DNA of 29,853 nt from a virus (IMGVR_UViG_3300030943_000132:1-29853), one strand, 5' to 3'. Shown: positions 1 to 9,144, counted from the first letter of the stretch. Notes: a model not told the origin generated them from the sequence alone. Numbers and translations are program-made.

Positions 1-1181
1 TTATTAGGATCATTAAGAATACCATCATTCCAATAAACCATTATATTTTCAGCATCATTATATAAACAACGATTCTCCCATTGTAGAGAAAAAACCCCAG
101 ATGCATCATACATTATTCTATTATCCCAATCTATTGAAATTACCGTAGCTGCCAATATTTTACCCCCCCAATCAACAGTGGTAACATCAGTAGAATCTCT
201 TAATTGATAATCGTTCCAGGCAACTGTTAAGAATCCATCAGAATTATATAGAATTCTTGAATCCCAATCAACAGATTGTGTTGATAAAGAATCTATCATT
301 GAATAAGAATTCCAATAAACTACAACGTTTCCATCACTATTAAATAATTTTCTATCTATCCATTTTAAAGCTGTTGTTCCAGAAGGATCATATAGAAATC
401 TGTTTTCCCAATCAATAGAATCTTGATTGGTACTATCTCTCATAAATCTATCATCCCATGATATAGAATTAATTTCATCGGCATCATACATTACTTTATT
501 ATACCAATCAATGGAAACTAATTCATCAGCTGTAGATTTAAGTCTTTGATTATTCCAATCAAGTGTAGCATAAGCGTTTTCATCTATCAGTTCTCTGTTT
601 TGATAATAAACAGAATTATTACCTGAAGAATCCTTAAGATATCTATTATCATAATCTATACTTATAGTACCAACAATATCTGTTATTGTAGTAGATTTTG
701 TCCATACACCACTTCTATGTTGAATAGTTTGTCCTTCTGTTCCTGGACCTAAATCAGAACCGGTATCTGTAGTAACCCAGGCACTTCCATTATATGTTAT
801 GAATGTAGAGGCACTTCCCAATAAACTTGTTTTTGCCCCGCTTCTTGGAGAAATATAAGACCATACACCACCATACCAAGTTGCTTGATAATATGCCTTT
901 CCTGACCATTCACCGGTAGGGGTAGAGCCAAGTAAATATGTATCCCCTAATGTTGGTGAAACTGGTGGAGTATTTTGATCATAATCAATTACAGGAGGAA
1001 GAAAAAAATCTTTTGCAGCGCTTAATGGCACCCATTGACCTACTAATCCATCATAATAATGAGGAATAGTAATATTTGGATCCAAAATATCTACAGGTTT
1101 GGACCAAATAATGTAGGTTTTTTCCGGTTCATCTCCCCGTAAAAGACCTACAACATTACCAAGATTATATTCAGTTGCCAT
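1..1181 (-). CDS. Tail fibre / receptor-binding protein, partial (3' end beyond window)
   Basis: The reading frame starts at the ATG at 1181 and stays open for 393 codons to the left edge, so the C-terminus is missing. Residues about 1-70 are a unique head, probably attaching to the baseplate. Residues about 75-130 resemble DUF2793, a domain of phage tail proteins (GDTYLL...TGEWSG...W...SPRSG). From about residue 172 the protein consists of 14 tandem repeats of about 16 residues with the core SIDWDNR-x-LYD-xx-G. Such repeats usually form an elongated beta-rich shaft. The gene follows gpI as gpH follows gpI in P2, and its start overlaps the gpI-like stop as TAATG. I infer a host-binding fibre; the receptor-binding tip would lie outside the window. 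The frame and repeats are seen directly; the role is inferred. Confidence 0.75.
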   Translation of the reverse strand, partial: MATEYNLGNVVGLLRGDEPEKTYIIWSKPVDILDPNITIPHYYDGLVGQWVPLSAAKDFFLPPVIDYDQNTPPVSPTLGDTYLLGSTPTGEWSGKAYYQATWYGGVWSYISPRSGAKTSLLGSASTFITYNGSAWVTTDTGSDLGPGTEGQTIQHRSGVWTKSTTITDIVGTISIDYDNRYLKDSSGNNSVYYQNRELIDENAYATLDWNNQRLKSTADELVSIDWYNKVMYDADEINSISWDDRFMRDSTNQDSIDWENRFLYDPSGTTALKWIDRKLFNSDGNVVVYWNSYSMIDSLSTQSVDWDSRILYNSDGFLTVAWNDYQLRDSTDVTTVDWGGKILAATVISIDWDNRIMYDASGVFSLQWENRCLYNDAENIMVYWNDGILNDPN

Positions 1182-2182
1182 TATATCGTGAAGATTAAAT
1201 CCCCGTTTTCATTTATTGAATAAGTTCCGGAAGAAGAGGTAACAATTATTAAATTACCATCTTCTGTTAATGTGACTGTAACATCAGGAACAGCCGAATT
1301 ATTATAATTTAAATCCCCGTTTTCATCAATCCAAATGCTTATTGATTGAGGCGCTAAAATTAAAATATCATTGTAATAAACCTTCAGCAATTCTGCATGA
1401 ACTGGTTCAAGAAATTCTATTACCCTAAAAATAGCACTATGAAGGTTTACATCCAAATTAAATTCCCCATATAGTCTTATATCATATTGAGAACAGCCTT
1501 CACAATTCATATCAAACGTTCTTGCCGGATCATCAAACTTTGTATTTATTAGTTCTGTTCCACCTCCAACAATATTATTTTGGTCAAAACTATAATTGCT
1601 ATCATAGAAATCATGTACTATTTGGCGTTTTAATTTAGCCCCGGAAGTAAAAGAAACGGAAGTAGTTATTGCATTATCAACATAATATTTATCCCCAACA
1701 ATTAATTCTATATCATCTATTCCATCATTTATAGTTACGGTACCAGAATCTTCCAATTTATTGTTTGAATCAACAACAAGAAAATAATTTCCTTCGGATA
1801 ATGACATTGATGTTGTTATGTAATAATCAACATCAAATCCAAGAATACGAAACATTATTTCATAAGAAGGAATTGTTGATTTTATCCTATAAATACGTTT
1901 CAAAAACCTTAAAAACTTCCTTCTAATATCAAAATCTTCAATAATAAAAGGTGCGCCAATATTATTTTCTGCATAAGGAATAAATTTTTCAAGAATCGTA
2001 TTAGGTACAATTGTATTATCAATCAAAAGAGATATTCCAGGCAATGAATAATTATCGGCTTCTTCTGCTAATAATTCATTATAGCGCTGAAGAATTCCTT
2101 TTCCGGACACGTCTTTATACTTGTCCCTGACTTTATCATTTTCCCCAAAAAGTTTGAATATAGTGTTCTTTAATAAAAACAT
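1181..2182 (-). CDS. Baseplate wedge protein, gpI-like (Tail_P2_I type)
   Basis: A 333-residue protein directly after the gpJ-like gene. The middle (about residues 75-120) has the gpI-type arrangement: a helical segment with IRRKFLRFLKRIYR followed by KSTIPSYEIMFRILGF, comparable to the hydrophobic and 'kGT..a...L' region of P2 gpI family proteins. In P2-like tails gpI joins gpJ in the wedge and carries the fibre. It is nearly twice the length of P2 gpI; the C-terminal 200 residues are beta-rich and end in two similar strands (ENGDLNY and ENGDLIF), possibly a fibre docking extension. The stop overlaps the fibre start by one base (TAATG), and the next upstream gene ends 1 base before this start. 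Family assignment rests largely on position plus this motif. Confidence 0.7.
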   Translation of the reverse strand: MFLLKNTIFKLFGENDKVRDKYKDVSGKGILQRYNELLAEEADNYSLPGISLLIDNTIVPNTILEKFIPYAENNIGAPFIIEDFDIRRKFLRFLKRIYRIKSTIPSYEIMFRILGFDVDYYITTSMSLSEGNYFLVVDSNNKLEDSGTVTINDGIDDIELIVGDKYYVDNAITTSVSFTSGAKLKRQIVHDFYDSNYSFDQNNIVGGGTELINTKFDDPARTFDMNCEGCSQYDIRLYGEFNLDVNLHSAIFRVIEFLEPVHAELLKVYYNDILILAPQSISIWIDENGDLNYNNSAVPDVTVTLTEDGNLIIVTSSSGTYSINENGDLIFTI

Positions 2183-2183
2183 C

Positions 2184-3839
2184 TTATATACCTCCGCTTG
2201 AATTAATTACAATGTTTGATGAATCACTTGTTGGTATGGACATATCAAGAATGCTTACAGACCCAAAATATTTGTAGGTAATGAAAGTCCATGTATCATC
2301 TACTGAATATGAATCATCGATTACAGTAAATTTTATTTCTGTTTGAACCACTTCAACTCCAATATCAAATATTCCAAGGAATTGATTTTCCTTGTATAAA
2401 TGAAATTCAGTAGAAGAAATAATAATTATCTTCCAGTTTACCGTAGTAGTAGAACCAGTTAATGTTTCTCTATTCCAAACCAATTGCGGTGCATCATCTA
2501 CAGCTATTGCGCTTGATTGTGTTGTCATTTTTTTGATTTCACTATAATCAACACCAATTGTATTTTCAACTACTTCATATATATCACCAATATTTACAGT
2601 ACCTTTTATTTTCTGGTTTTCAGCAGAAAGAAAAGAAGTAATATTTTCTACAACAAGACTTACTGTTTGAAGTCTATTTGCATTCCTTAAAATAGCAACA
2701 TCTATTTCAAATAAAATTCTTACATCACCGGCAGAACGCGCAACCACTTTTACCGTATTTATTCTCTTATCTTCAAAATAATTTTCAACTCGTTTCTTTA
2801 GTGTGCTACTGGCTTCACCTCCACCATTAGGAACAATATAAACGTACATTGGATTTTTACATTCATATTGAACACCTGCTTTTGCAACTCCATTTACAAG
2901 TTCAGCCGTATCGATATAATCTTGGTCAGTAACAGCCCTTAAATTAGTCCTGGTTGATTTTGGAATTCTACGTTGTAAATCCTCTGTTGATTCAATACTA
3001 ACGCCTCCAGATGCATCATAAACGTTATTTACAAGTAATATAATTCCGGAAGGAACAGTAATAGAAGAAACCAATTCTGTAATGTTTCCAGGACCTACAT
3101 TTCCAAGCGCTCCGGAAGAAGTGTAATATGTTGCTACAACTGAATAAGGATTTTCTGGAATCATTCCATTCACATCATCACCAAATTCAATTGTCATTTT
3201 TGCATCCTCATTTATAGAAGCAAAAAATACCTTATCGGTAGATTCTGTAAATGATAGAGATTCTACAGGTGTATAGTTTTCACCATTGATAGTTATTTGA
3301 ATAGAAGAATCTACAACATCTTCCTCCATCTCAAAAACTTGTGACTTTTGATTTGTTGTAGTTCCAAGATCAATATTTGATTTTAATATTTGTTGTGAAG
3401 CAGGTATTATTACCTGTAAATTTCCAATTGTAATTGTTCCTATTTCAGTAGTAAAATATTGAATTCCTTCTTTTGTTTTTACTTCAGTTCCTATTGGAAT
3501 TATTATATCATCAGTTGTTGGGGCATTAATATAAAAAGTCAAATCTACAGAAGCGGAATTTGTTCCTTTTACTCTATAGTCAGCACTTTTTGCCTGTTTC
3601 ACAGCTGAAGAAAATCTTCTTAGTGTAGAAAGGAAAATTTCTCTTGCTCGTGAATCGATATAATAATTCAATTGTTCAAGAATACCGCACCATATAGAAA
3701 TCATCTTTACAAAAATATCGTTTTCTGTATGATCGGTAATTTCTGGAATACGATATGGCATTTTATCGAAAATGGCTTTCTTTGCCTGTTCGTAGCTTCT
3801 TTCAATATATCCAATCCAAGGGTTTTTTAATCCAGCCAT
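2184..3839 (-). CDS. Baseplate J-like protein
   Basis: A 551-residue protein with the gpJ/T4 gp6 pattern. The N-terminal helical part has DKMPYRIPEITDHTENDIFVKMI and LEQLNYYIDSRAREIFLST, then KSADYRVKG leading into beta strands with IPIGTEVKTKEGIQYFTTE. The centre carries GGVSIESTEDLQRRIP followed by TNLRAVTDQDYIDTA, typical of Baseplate_J proteins. It forms the baseplate wedge ring around the hub and triggers sheath contraction. The C-terminal 80 residues are beta-rich and look like an added domain. It lies between gpW/gp25-like and gpI-like genes, the order seen in P2 and Mu, with gaps of one base on either side. Confidence 0.88.
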   Translation of the reverse strand: MAGLKNPWIGYIERSYEQAKKAIFDKMPYRIPEITDHTENDIFVKMISIWCGILEQLNYYIDSRAREIFLSTLRRFSSAVKQAKSADYRVKGTNSASVDLTFYINAPTTDDIIIPIGTEVKTKEGIQYFTTEIGTITIGNLQVIIPASQQILKSNIDLGTTTNQKSQVFEMEEDVVDSSIQITINGENYTPVESLSFTESTDKVFFASINEDAKMTIEFGDDVNGMIPENPYSVVATYYTSSGALGNVGPGNITELVSSITVPSGIILLVNNVYDASGGVSIESTEDLQRRIPKSTRTNLRAVTDQDYIDTAELVNGVAKAGVQYECKNPMYVYIVPNGGGEASSTLKKRVENYFEDKRINTVKVVARSAGDVRILFEIDVAILRNANRLQTVSLVVENITSFLSAENQKIKGTVNIGDIYEVVENTIGVDYSEIKKMTTQSSAIAVDDAPQLVWNRETLTGSTTTVNWKIIIISSTEFHLYKENQFLGIFDIGVEVVQTEIKFTVIDDSYSVDDTWTFITYKYFGSVSILDMSIPTSDSSNIVINSSGGI

Positions 3840-3840
3840 A

Positions 3841-4236
3841 TTAGTATATTAGTTTTCTATAAAATGGATATATGAAACTATCTATTTCATTGCTTTGTAA
3901 TACTTCAAACGTAATCAAGTTTTTTGAAATAGTCCTTTCACTTGTATCTACGTCCACGCTCAATACTTTTATTCTTTTTTCCCAAATTGCTAATGGTTCT
4001 TTTATATAAAGAATCGATAGATTTTTGAATATTATATCATTGGGTTCAAACAATAATTTATGCAATTTGCTACCATATTCAGGTAAAAAATAACGCGAAC
4101 CCAAAGGCGTTTGTAATATATTTTCTATGGATTGAGGGATTAACTCTCTACCAAAAACAGTTTTAATTCTACCGAATTGATTAACCTCTACAGGATATTT
4201 TAGTCCGTTTCCAAGAAAAGATTCTGCTTGTGCCAT
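3841..4236 (-). CDS. Baseplate wedge protein, gpW/gp25 family
   Basis: 131 residues, the normal length for this family. The diagnostic stretch is QSIENILQTPLGSRYFLPEYG followed by SKLHKLLFEPND: the conserved 'I..iL.T..GeR...PeyG..l..l.fep' of gp25-like proteins. These proteins bind the inner baseplate wedge and share a fold with the sheath, seeding sheath assembly. The second half (residues 75-131) has the usual EKRIKVLSVDV strand pattern. A 22-base gap containing a weak TATCTTTG separates it from the preceding gene. Position between gpV-like and gpJ-like genes agrees. Confidence 0.9.
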   Translation of the reverse strand: MAQAESFLGNGLKYPVEVNQFGRIKTVFGRELIPQSIENILQTPLGSRYFLPEYGSKLHKLLFEPNDIIFKNLSILYIKEPLAIWEKRIKVLSVDVDTSERTISKNLITFEVLQSNEIDSFIYPFYRKLIY

Positions 4237-4258
4237 GTTTCAAAGATATGAAATAAAT

Positions 4259-4489
4259 TTAAATTATGGTTCCTTCTTCAGTGGTTGCGCCTGTATAAAT
4301 ACCAGCTTGTAATTTTATTCCAGACTCAACTTTTCCTGTTTTCACAAATTTCTCTATTGCACTTGCCAACTTTTTTGCAAACTGCTGTTTTACAGCCTCC
4401 GGGGTAGAGCCTTCTTCCTTACACATACTTTCTATCTGATCGAGGAAACTTTTAATATCAGTTTCCAATCCTTGTGTATCAAGTGCCAT
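4259..4489 (-). CDS. Small baseplate-region protein of unknown function
   Basis: 76 residues, not recognised. Residues 5-55 are predicted helical and charged (ETDIKSFLDQIESMCKEEG; QQFAKKLASAIEKFVKTG); the last 20 are short-chain and rich in Gly/Thr (KLQAGIYTGATTEEG). It sits between the spike (gpV-like) and gpW/gp25 genes, one base after the spike stop. In several contractile systems a small spike-tip (PAAR-type) protein is encoded near here, but no PAAR His/Cys or PAAR motifs are visible, so I do not assign that role. It could be a spike accessory or chaperone. Confidence 0.6.
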   Translation of the reverse strand: MALDTQGLETDIKSFLDQIESMCKEEGSTPEAVKQQFAKKLASAIEKFVKTGKVESGIKLQAGIYTGATTEEGTII

Positions 4490-4490
4490 G

Positions 4491-5096
4491 CTAATAGAAT
4501 AATTTTTGAAATTTTACTTTTAACGCTTCGTATTCAGCAATATTAATGAATGGTTGAGGACCTAAACTTGTAGCTGTTTTTGTGTTCTTGAATGCATCAA
4601 AAAGACTATCTGTTAAGGTTCTCATATCTATATTGTCTTTCTGGAATCTGAATCCATCCTTTGAAATTTCAACATAATAACCATCCTTTGATGTGATTTT
4701 AACAAGTCCTTTTTCATCATCAAACTCTATTCTTTGTTTCTCTGGAGTTTGGAAAACAAAAATTTTATTATTTGTCCCAGGTGTTTTATGCGCTTGGGTC
4801 CAATGGCCATATTCCCAAATAGGGAATGCAGGGTCCCCATTTTCAAAAGAAACCCAAATCATATCACCTATTGAAGGAGGTGCAAAGAATCCAAAATTCT
4901 TACCTGAAGGAATTCCTTTTGGATAAACCCATTCATCAAATGTTTCTTTTCCAAACACGGCCGGACAAGTTATTTTTAATCGACAATTAAATTCTGGATC
5001 ATTATTATCAACTACAAATCCTCGATAGCTTGAATAATATCGTTTGAAATATTCAAGGCCCCATTGTTTAAGAAGTAGTTTGAATTCTGTTAACAT
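4491..5096 (-). CDS. Baseplate spike protein, gpV / gp5 OB-fold type
   Basis: 201 residues. Residues 20-105 form the OB-fold of gp5/VgrG/gpV spikes: YRGFVVDNNDPEFNCRLKI, then FGFFAPPSIGDMIWVSFENGD and PIWEYGHW, matching the family signature 'P.vGd.V.V.FE.GDp..PvW.G'. The middle (about 110-150) is a short beta section (IEFDDEKGLVKITSKDG, YYVEISKDGF), probably the trimeric spike shaft. No lysozyme domain is present, unlike T4 gp5. The C-terminus, residues 160-201, has the TATSLGPQPFI...LKVKFQKLF pattern of gpV-like baseplate proteins. The start overlaps the hub gene stop as TAATG, so spike and hub are probably co-translated. Confidence 0.85.
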   Translation of the reverse strand: MLTEFKLLLKQWGLEYFKRYYSSYRGFVVDNNDPEFNCRLKITCPAVFGKETFDEWVYPKGIPSGKNFGFFAPPSIGDMIWVSFENGDPAFPIWEYGHWTQAHKTPGTNNKIFVFQTPEKQRIEFDDEKGLVKITSKDGYYVEISKDGFRFQKDNIDMRTLTDSLFDAFKNTKTATSLGPQPFINIAEYEALKVKFQKLFY

Positions 5097-6283
5097 TAAT
5101 AATCTCCAGACGCTCCCCCGTCAATTCTATTACCATTTTTATCGTAATTATAAACCTTTTTGGTTTCTTCTCCCTGTTTTGGACCAACCTTTTTATTGAT
5201 ATCAGAAGCCTTTGTTTTTGCAGTAGGAATATTTCTATCTAATTCCAAAGTAGAAATATAACCACCTCCATTTATTGTATGAGTAACTTTTATAACCCTC
5301 CAAACACCTGCATAACGAGAAGGAACACCTGCAATTGAAATTAAATCTCCAGACTTTATTAATGTGTCTCCTTCGATAACCAAAGAAGCCGTCATTGATT
5401 TTAAAGAAGCCTTTTTATTTTCAGCATTAACAACATTAACCGCGTCCTCTTGTGTTCTTGCTGGAAAAGGAATATTTTGTCCAGTAGTATTTGAGGTATC
5501 GGTATTTTTTATTTCAAGTAATTCACCGGCAGCATTACCCATGAATCCTTCTCCTTCTGCTAATTTATCTGGTGATGCTGTAGCGTTTATGGTTTCACCC
5601 GTAACCGGGTTAACACTACTAACAGAAGCCTCTGTTTTTGCATTTTTATCCCCTTCATCAGATTCTACAGGACTAAATGCTATTACCTTTCCAGTACCAT
5701 CTCTATACGTAAAAGTAATAGCCGGTTCTTTTTTCAAATCTCGTTTTACAAAATAAGCCTTGAATTCCTTTATGTAGAAAATATAAGAACCAGATTGTTC
5801 TATTCCAGTAAGATATCTTATAAATTCAAAATCTGTTCTGTTTCCCTGGGGAATAGATGAATAAACCTTTTTTGTTGGTTCGCTTACTAATTCAAGTGAA
5901 TATCTTTCTACAATGGTTTTTATTATTTGGGAGGCTGTTTGATTCTTCCAAATCTTAGAACTTGCATTTCTTTTCATGTTGGAACCTTTATCCAAACACG
6001 TAATAGAAAGCCGAATGATATCACCGAATTTTGGTTCTATTCTTTTTACTACTGCAAATGCTGCATTTGTTATTTTATAGCCTAAATATCCATATTGAAA
6101 AAGTATTGTAGTGCCTTTTTCAATGGAAGAGTTTTCTATGAAATCTTGATTTATATCATTCAAACTGAATTTCAATAAATCATCTTCCTCCAAACAATCT
6201 TCATGCACAAAGTCGGTAACATACTTTGTGATATCTTCACCGGTATCCTTTATTTTAATTTGATAGTATGGAGACTTTGACAT
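5096..6283 (-). CDS. Baseplate hub protein, gpD / gp27-like
   Basis: 395 residues. The N-terminus (YYQIKIKDTGEDITKYVTDF, then a strand/loop with LLKFSLND) and the central KIWKNQTASQIIKTIVERY followed by GNRTDFEFIRYLTGIEQSG are typical of late-control gpD/VgrG/gp27 hub proteins ('s...tdweFl.rla...g'). The hub trimer links the spike to the tail tube. Residues 300-350 form a further beta region (GDLISIAGVPSRYAGVWRVIKVTH). The C-terminal 45 residues are charged and flexible. It is flanked by the gpX-like and gpV-like genes, with TAATG overlaps on both sides. Confidence 0.85.
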   Translation of the reverse strand: MSKSPYYQIKIKDTGEDITKYVTDFVHEDCLEEDDLLKFSLNDINQDFIENSSIEKGTTILFQYGYLGYKITNAAFAVVKRIEPKFGDIIRLSITCLDKGSNMKRNASSKIWKNQTASQIIKTIVERYSLELVSEPTKKVYSSIPQGNRTDFEFIRYLTGIEQSGSYIFYIKEFKAYFVKRDLKKEPAITFTYRDGTGKVIAFSPVESDEGDKNAKTEASVSSVNPVTGETINATASPDKLAEGEGFMGNAAGELLEIKNTDTSNTTGQNIPFPARTQEDAVNVVNAENKKASLKSMTASLVIEGDTLIKSGDLISIAGVPSRYAGVWRVIKVTHTINGGGYISTLELDRNIPTAKTKASDINKKVGPKQGEETKKVYNYDKNGNRIDGGASGDY

Positions 6284-6594
6284 TAATTTCTAAGTTTGAA
6301 ATCAAGAATATTAGGAATTACTATTTGAATACCAATGAATTCTATTTCATCCAAAGGATTTTCTATATCATTTGCCAATGCAATGACGTACCATCTTTTA
6401 GCAGCGTTTGGCACTAAATCGCTGTATTGTTCCCATGCAATTTTATCCAACCTTTGATTTTCTCCAGGTGTTAAATAAAAGTCGTTCTGAGTACCAACAA
6501 TAGAAAAATCACCTCGATCTAACTCTTGGCTTCCATCATCGAAAGTTATTATCTTTCCGGTAGAATAAAGATTGTTTTCGCTTAGTTTTATCAT
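6283..6594 (-). CDS. Tail protein X-like (LysM-type baseplate protein)
   Basis: 103 residues. Residues 40-95 match the gpX/gp53 LysM-like fold: a strand with YLTPGENQRLDKIAWEQYSD, a helix, WYVIALANDIENPLDEI and a final GIQIVIPN. This is the 'gd.ld.Ia...yg....ww.Ia.aN.i.nP..l..G..l.iP' pattern. In contractile tails such proteins clamp the baseplate to the hub or tube; despite the LysM fold there is no reason to assume a role in cell-wall binding. TAATG overlaps with the genes before and after it suggest joint translation with the hub and the tube-proximal protein. Confidence 0.8.
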   Translation of the reverse strand: MIKLSENNLYSTGKIITFDDGSQELDRGDFSIVGTQNDFYLTPGENQRLDKIAWEQYSDLVPNAAKRWYVIALANDIENPLDEIEFIGIQIVIPNILDFKLRN

Positions 6595-7088
6595 TATTTG
6601 AAATCGCTTTCTTTTAAGTTTTCGCCTGGGTCAAGTGATAATTTTAAATCAACCATTGCCTGTTGTGGCCTGAAATTATGTAATTCATGAAAATCAGAAT
6701 ACGAAACCGAAACACTCGTTACAATCCAAGTCATATTTTGATTTATAAATAAATCCCCGAAAATTAACATTACATTTTTTTTTCTTCTGCTTATTCCATC
6801 ATTGTATCTAAGGGACTGAAGCCATCTAACGCGTTGTATAACGTTCAATTTATCATCATCATCAGCATAAAGGTCGAGAATAAGATTTAAATTATCCTCT
6901 CCAGTAGTATAATGATAAAGAGGATTATTTCTCCCAACAACTTCAATTTTTGCATGATTTGCGGTAGAATCAATTTGAAGTTTTTGAGGAACAAATTGAA
7001 TTTCCATTCGTTCATCTGGATTATTAAGACTAACGATATACAAAGATTTATTGGTTGTTGAAACCGGTATATTTTCAATATTAGCCAT
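6594..7088 (-). CDS. Tube-proximal tail protein (CIS-tube / gpU-like)
   Basis: 164 residues. The layout resembles the contractile injection system tube-cap family and, more distantly, P2 gpU: an N-terminal FVPQKLQIDSTANH followed by KIEVVGRNNPLYHYTTGE, then NLILDLYADDDD, RVRWLQSLRYND, a strand pair NVMLIFGDLFINQNMTWIVTS and a closing SYSDFHELHNFRPQQAMVDL. These proteins sit at the tube/baseplate interface. It lies directly after the tape measure (8-base overlap) and before gpX-like. The family name is an inference from pattern and order; structural comparison would separate gpU-like from CIS-tube-like. Confidence 0.65.
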   Translation of the reverse strand: MANIENIPVSTTNKSLYIVSLNNPDERMEIQFVPQKLQIDSTANHAKIEVVGRNNPLYHYTTGEDNLNLILDLYADDDDKLNVIQRVRWLQSLRYNDGISRRKKNVMLIFGDLFINQNMTWIVTSVSVSYSDFHELHNFRPQQAMVDLKLSLDPGENLKESDFK

Positions 7089-9126
7089 CGTTTCTTACAT
7101 CTTTTTGCCTTTGTACCTTCTCTACTTTTTTGGCAATCAATTCACCATCCAAATATAAATTTGATTGAATAGATTCTGTTTTTGTAGTACTCTTATCAAA
7201 TACAACAGGGGCAGCTGATTTATTATTTGCTTCCTTACTCGCAAATGTGCCTTCCTTAACATTGTCCCCGTAATTGGCAAAAGAACTTAAAATTCCCTCA
7301 CTTTCAACAACGCCTTTGTTATGTTTTCCATTGGTATTTTCCTTGCTCGGAGCTATCATTTCAACAATCATATTCCCAAATTCTGATTCCATTACAGCAT
7401 TTATTCCATCGATAAGAAGTTTGAACGCTTCAACAATCAATAGAATTGGCCAATACATTGCATAAAAACCAATCTTTAAAATACCCATCATAACTTCACT
7501 TTGTTGAAACGCGGTGTATAGTTCTCTGAAAACCCAAACAATTCCCTGAAGGGCCCATGCAAGTAATCTAAATGGTGCTGTTACTGCATAACCTGCCATT
7601 TTGAACATATTCAAACCTTCAGTAGCCTTTCCTAATTCAGGAAATAATTCTACTATTATTTCAAATATGATTGAAAAAATATCTACTATTCCGGAAAGAG
7701 CATCACCTATACTTGCCCAACCTGCCATAGTACTTGAAAAGAATGCATCAAAATATTCCTTTGCTCTAACTACATACGTTGAAAAGGTTAAGAAATAAGG
7801 AAGAACTCCGTTTTTTGCAAGTGCATCATGTGTTTCCTGAGAAAGTTGAAACGCGGTACCATTCCATGTTTTAAAAACTTCCATGGTACCAATTGCCATG
7901 TATTTCATTTTTTCCCATGCGTTACCCTGTTTACCCATGTTATTAATTAGTATGTAGCCTATCGCTATAATTGCGCCAAGCGCTGCAATATATGGCAACA
8001 TTGGTGCAAGTGCTGCCCAGGTTGCTGAAGCTACAGCAGTAAGTCCACCGGCTAATCCACCTGTTGAGAATGCAGCACCCACAGCGGAAAATCCCATTCT
8101 TATAAATGATTGTGACAATCGCGCGGACATTGAAGTGGTGAATCCCATCACAACCAATAAACCTCCCATCACAACCAACAAACCAGCAAAGGCCAAAGTA
8201 ATTCCAAGGATAACTTTTCCAATTCTTGTACCAGCTAATTTTCCAACGGCACGGGCCATATTTGTAAGTAAATCAATTATTGGGTGCAATACAGGAAGAA
8301 CAGCAAAACCAATTTCAGCAAATGCATTTTTTATTTCATCTGATAATGTAGAGAATTTACCATTTATACTTTGGGCCATATCTCTCATTGCATTACCATA
8401 AATACCACCTTGTCCACCTGCTTTTTGAAGCGCTCCAGTAATCATTTCAAATGTGATATCCATCTCCTTCAATTGCGCAACGGTAGCACCTGTATGATCG
8501 GATAATAAATCCCAAAGAGGAATACCAGTATTGGTAAATTGTTTTATATCCATCATGGTAGCTCTACCAGATGATTTTATACCCTGTAAGTTTTGGGCCA
8601 TTCTAACCATCACATCTTCACCTTGTCCGAATGCTGAAGTAATATTTCCCAATGCAAGGAAGGTTTTACGTGCTTCTTCAGCGCTTCCAGTAGCTGCAAT
8701 TAACGCCCTGTTTGTAGCAAGAACACCATTAAATTCAAAAGGTGTATCGGCTGCATCCTGTCTAAGTTGTTTTATTGTAGAAGCTGCCAATTCACTACTA
8801 TGAAGCAATGTAGTAAATCCAATTTGGGCCATTTCCAATTCCCCGGCAAATTTAACCCCAAGTCCTACAGGTACTAATGCAGCAAGTCCAGCACCTATCA
8901 AACCAACGCCTGTAGCCATCATTGAATTTCCCCTATCGATAACCTCCATGTTTTTTTTCATGATGGAATCAATATTTGTAGCAATACCATTTATCTGATC
9001 ACTAACACCCTGCATGGTATTACCTAAATCAGTAACGGCACGGGCAGCATCACGAGCCGGTGCGGAAACATTATTTTCCAAACCTACAGAAATACCAAAA
9101 CCTAATTCTCTACCGGCTCCTACCAT
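7081..9126 (-). CDS. Tail tape measure protein
   Basis: 681 residues from the ATG at 9126. An in-frame TTG at 9147 is possible but lies inside the -7 promoter box, so I prefer the ATG. The N-terminal third contains the classic tape-measure domain: FAGELEMAQIGFTTLLHS, then QLRQDAADTPFEFNGV, TGSAEEARKTFLALG, GRATMMDIKQFTNTGIPLW and AQSINGKFSTLSDEIKNAF. Two long hydrophobic stretches follow (for example GLLVVMGGLLVVMG and IAALGAIIAIGYILI), as expected for a protein released into the host envelope during DNA entry. At about 1.5 angstroms per residue the length suggests a tail of roughly 100 nm. A terminator and promoter precede it. Confidence 0.93.
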   Translation of the reverse strand: MVGAGRELGFGISVGLENNVSAPARDAARAVTDLGNTMQGVSDQINGIATNIDSIMKKNMEVIDRGNSMMATGVGLIGAGLAALVPVGLGVKFAGELEMAQIGFTTLLHSSELAASTIKQLRQDAADTPFEFNGVLATNRALIAATGSAEEARKTFLALGNITSAFGQGEDVMVRMAQNLQGIKSSGRATMMDIKQFTNTGIPLWDLLSDHTGATVAQLKEMDITFEMITGALQKAGGQGGIYGNAMRDMAQSINGKFSTLSDEIKNAFAEIGFAVLPVLHPIIDLLTNMARAVGKLAGTRIGKVILGITLAFAGLLVVMGGLLVVMGFTTSMSARLSQSFIRMGFSAVGAAFSTGGLAGGLTAVASATWAALAPMLPYIAALGAIIAIGYILINNMGKQGNAWEKMKYMAIGTMEVFKTWNGTAFQLSQETHDALAKNGVLPYFLTFSTYVVRAKEYFDAFFSSTMAGWASIGDALSGIVDIFSIIFEIIVELFPELGKATEGLNMFKMAGYAVTAPFRLLAWALQGIVWVFRELYTAFQQSEVMMGILKIGFYAMYWPILLIVEAFKLLIDGINAVMESEFGNMIVEMIAPSKENTNGKHNKGVVESEGILSSFANYGDNVKEGTFASKEANNKSAAPVVFDKSTTKTESIQSNLYLDGELIAKKVEKVQRQKDVRNDG

Positions 9127-9144
9127 AATTTGTTTTTTGTTTAA

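Noticed and set aside
1-1181. Diversity-generating retroelement acting on the fibre
   Set aside because: No reverse transcriptase and no template/variable repeat pair were seen in the window; the tandem repeats are explained as structural units.
4491-5096. Lysozyme or peptidoglycan hydrolase in the spike protein
   Set aside because: After the OB-fold only beta-shaft and a short helical end are visible; no catalytic Glu/Asp lysozyme pattern is seen.
5364-5756. Plus-strand open frame of 130 codons opposite the hub gene
   Set aside because: It mirrors the gpD-like coding frame, has low-complexity Ser/Phe/Ala content, and no plus-strand promoter or neighbouring gene supports it.
6283-6594. Cell-wall binding LysM protein
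   Set aside because: The LysM-like fold here fits gpX/gp53 baseplate proteins by position between hub and tube genes; nothing suggests secretion.
6887-7078. Alternative-frame minus-strand open frame inside the gpU-like gene
   Set aside because: It lies wholly within a gene whose frame is supported by family pattern and start/stop overlaps.
8135-8803. Two plus-strand open frames opposite the tape measure gene
   Set aside because: Both are antisense shadows of a well supported tape-measure domain on the minus strand.
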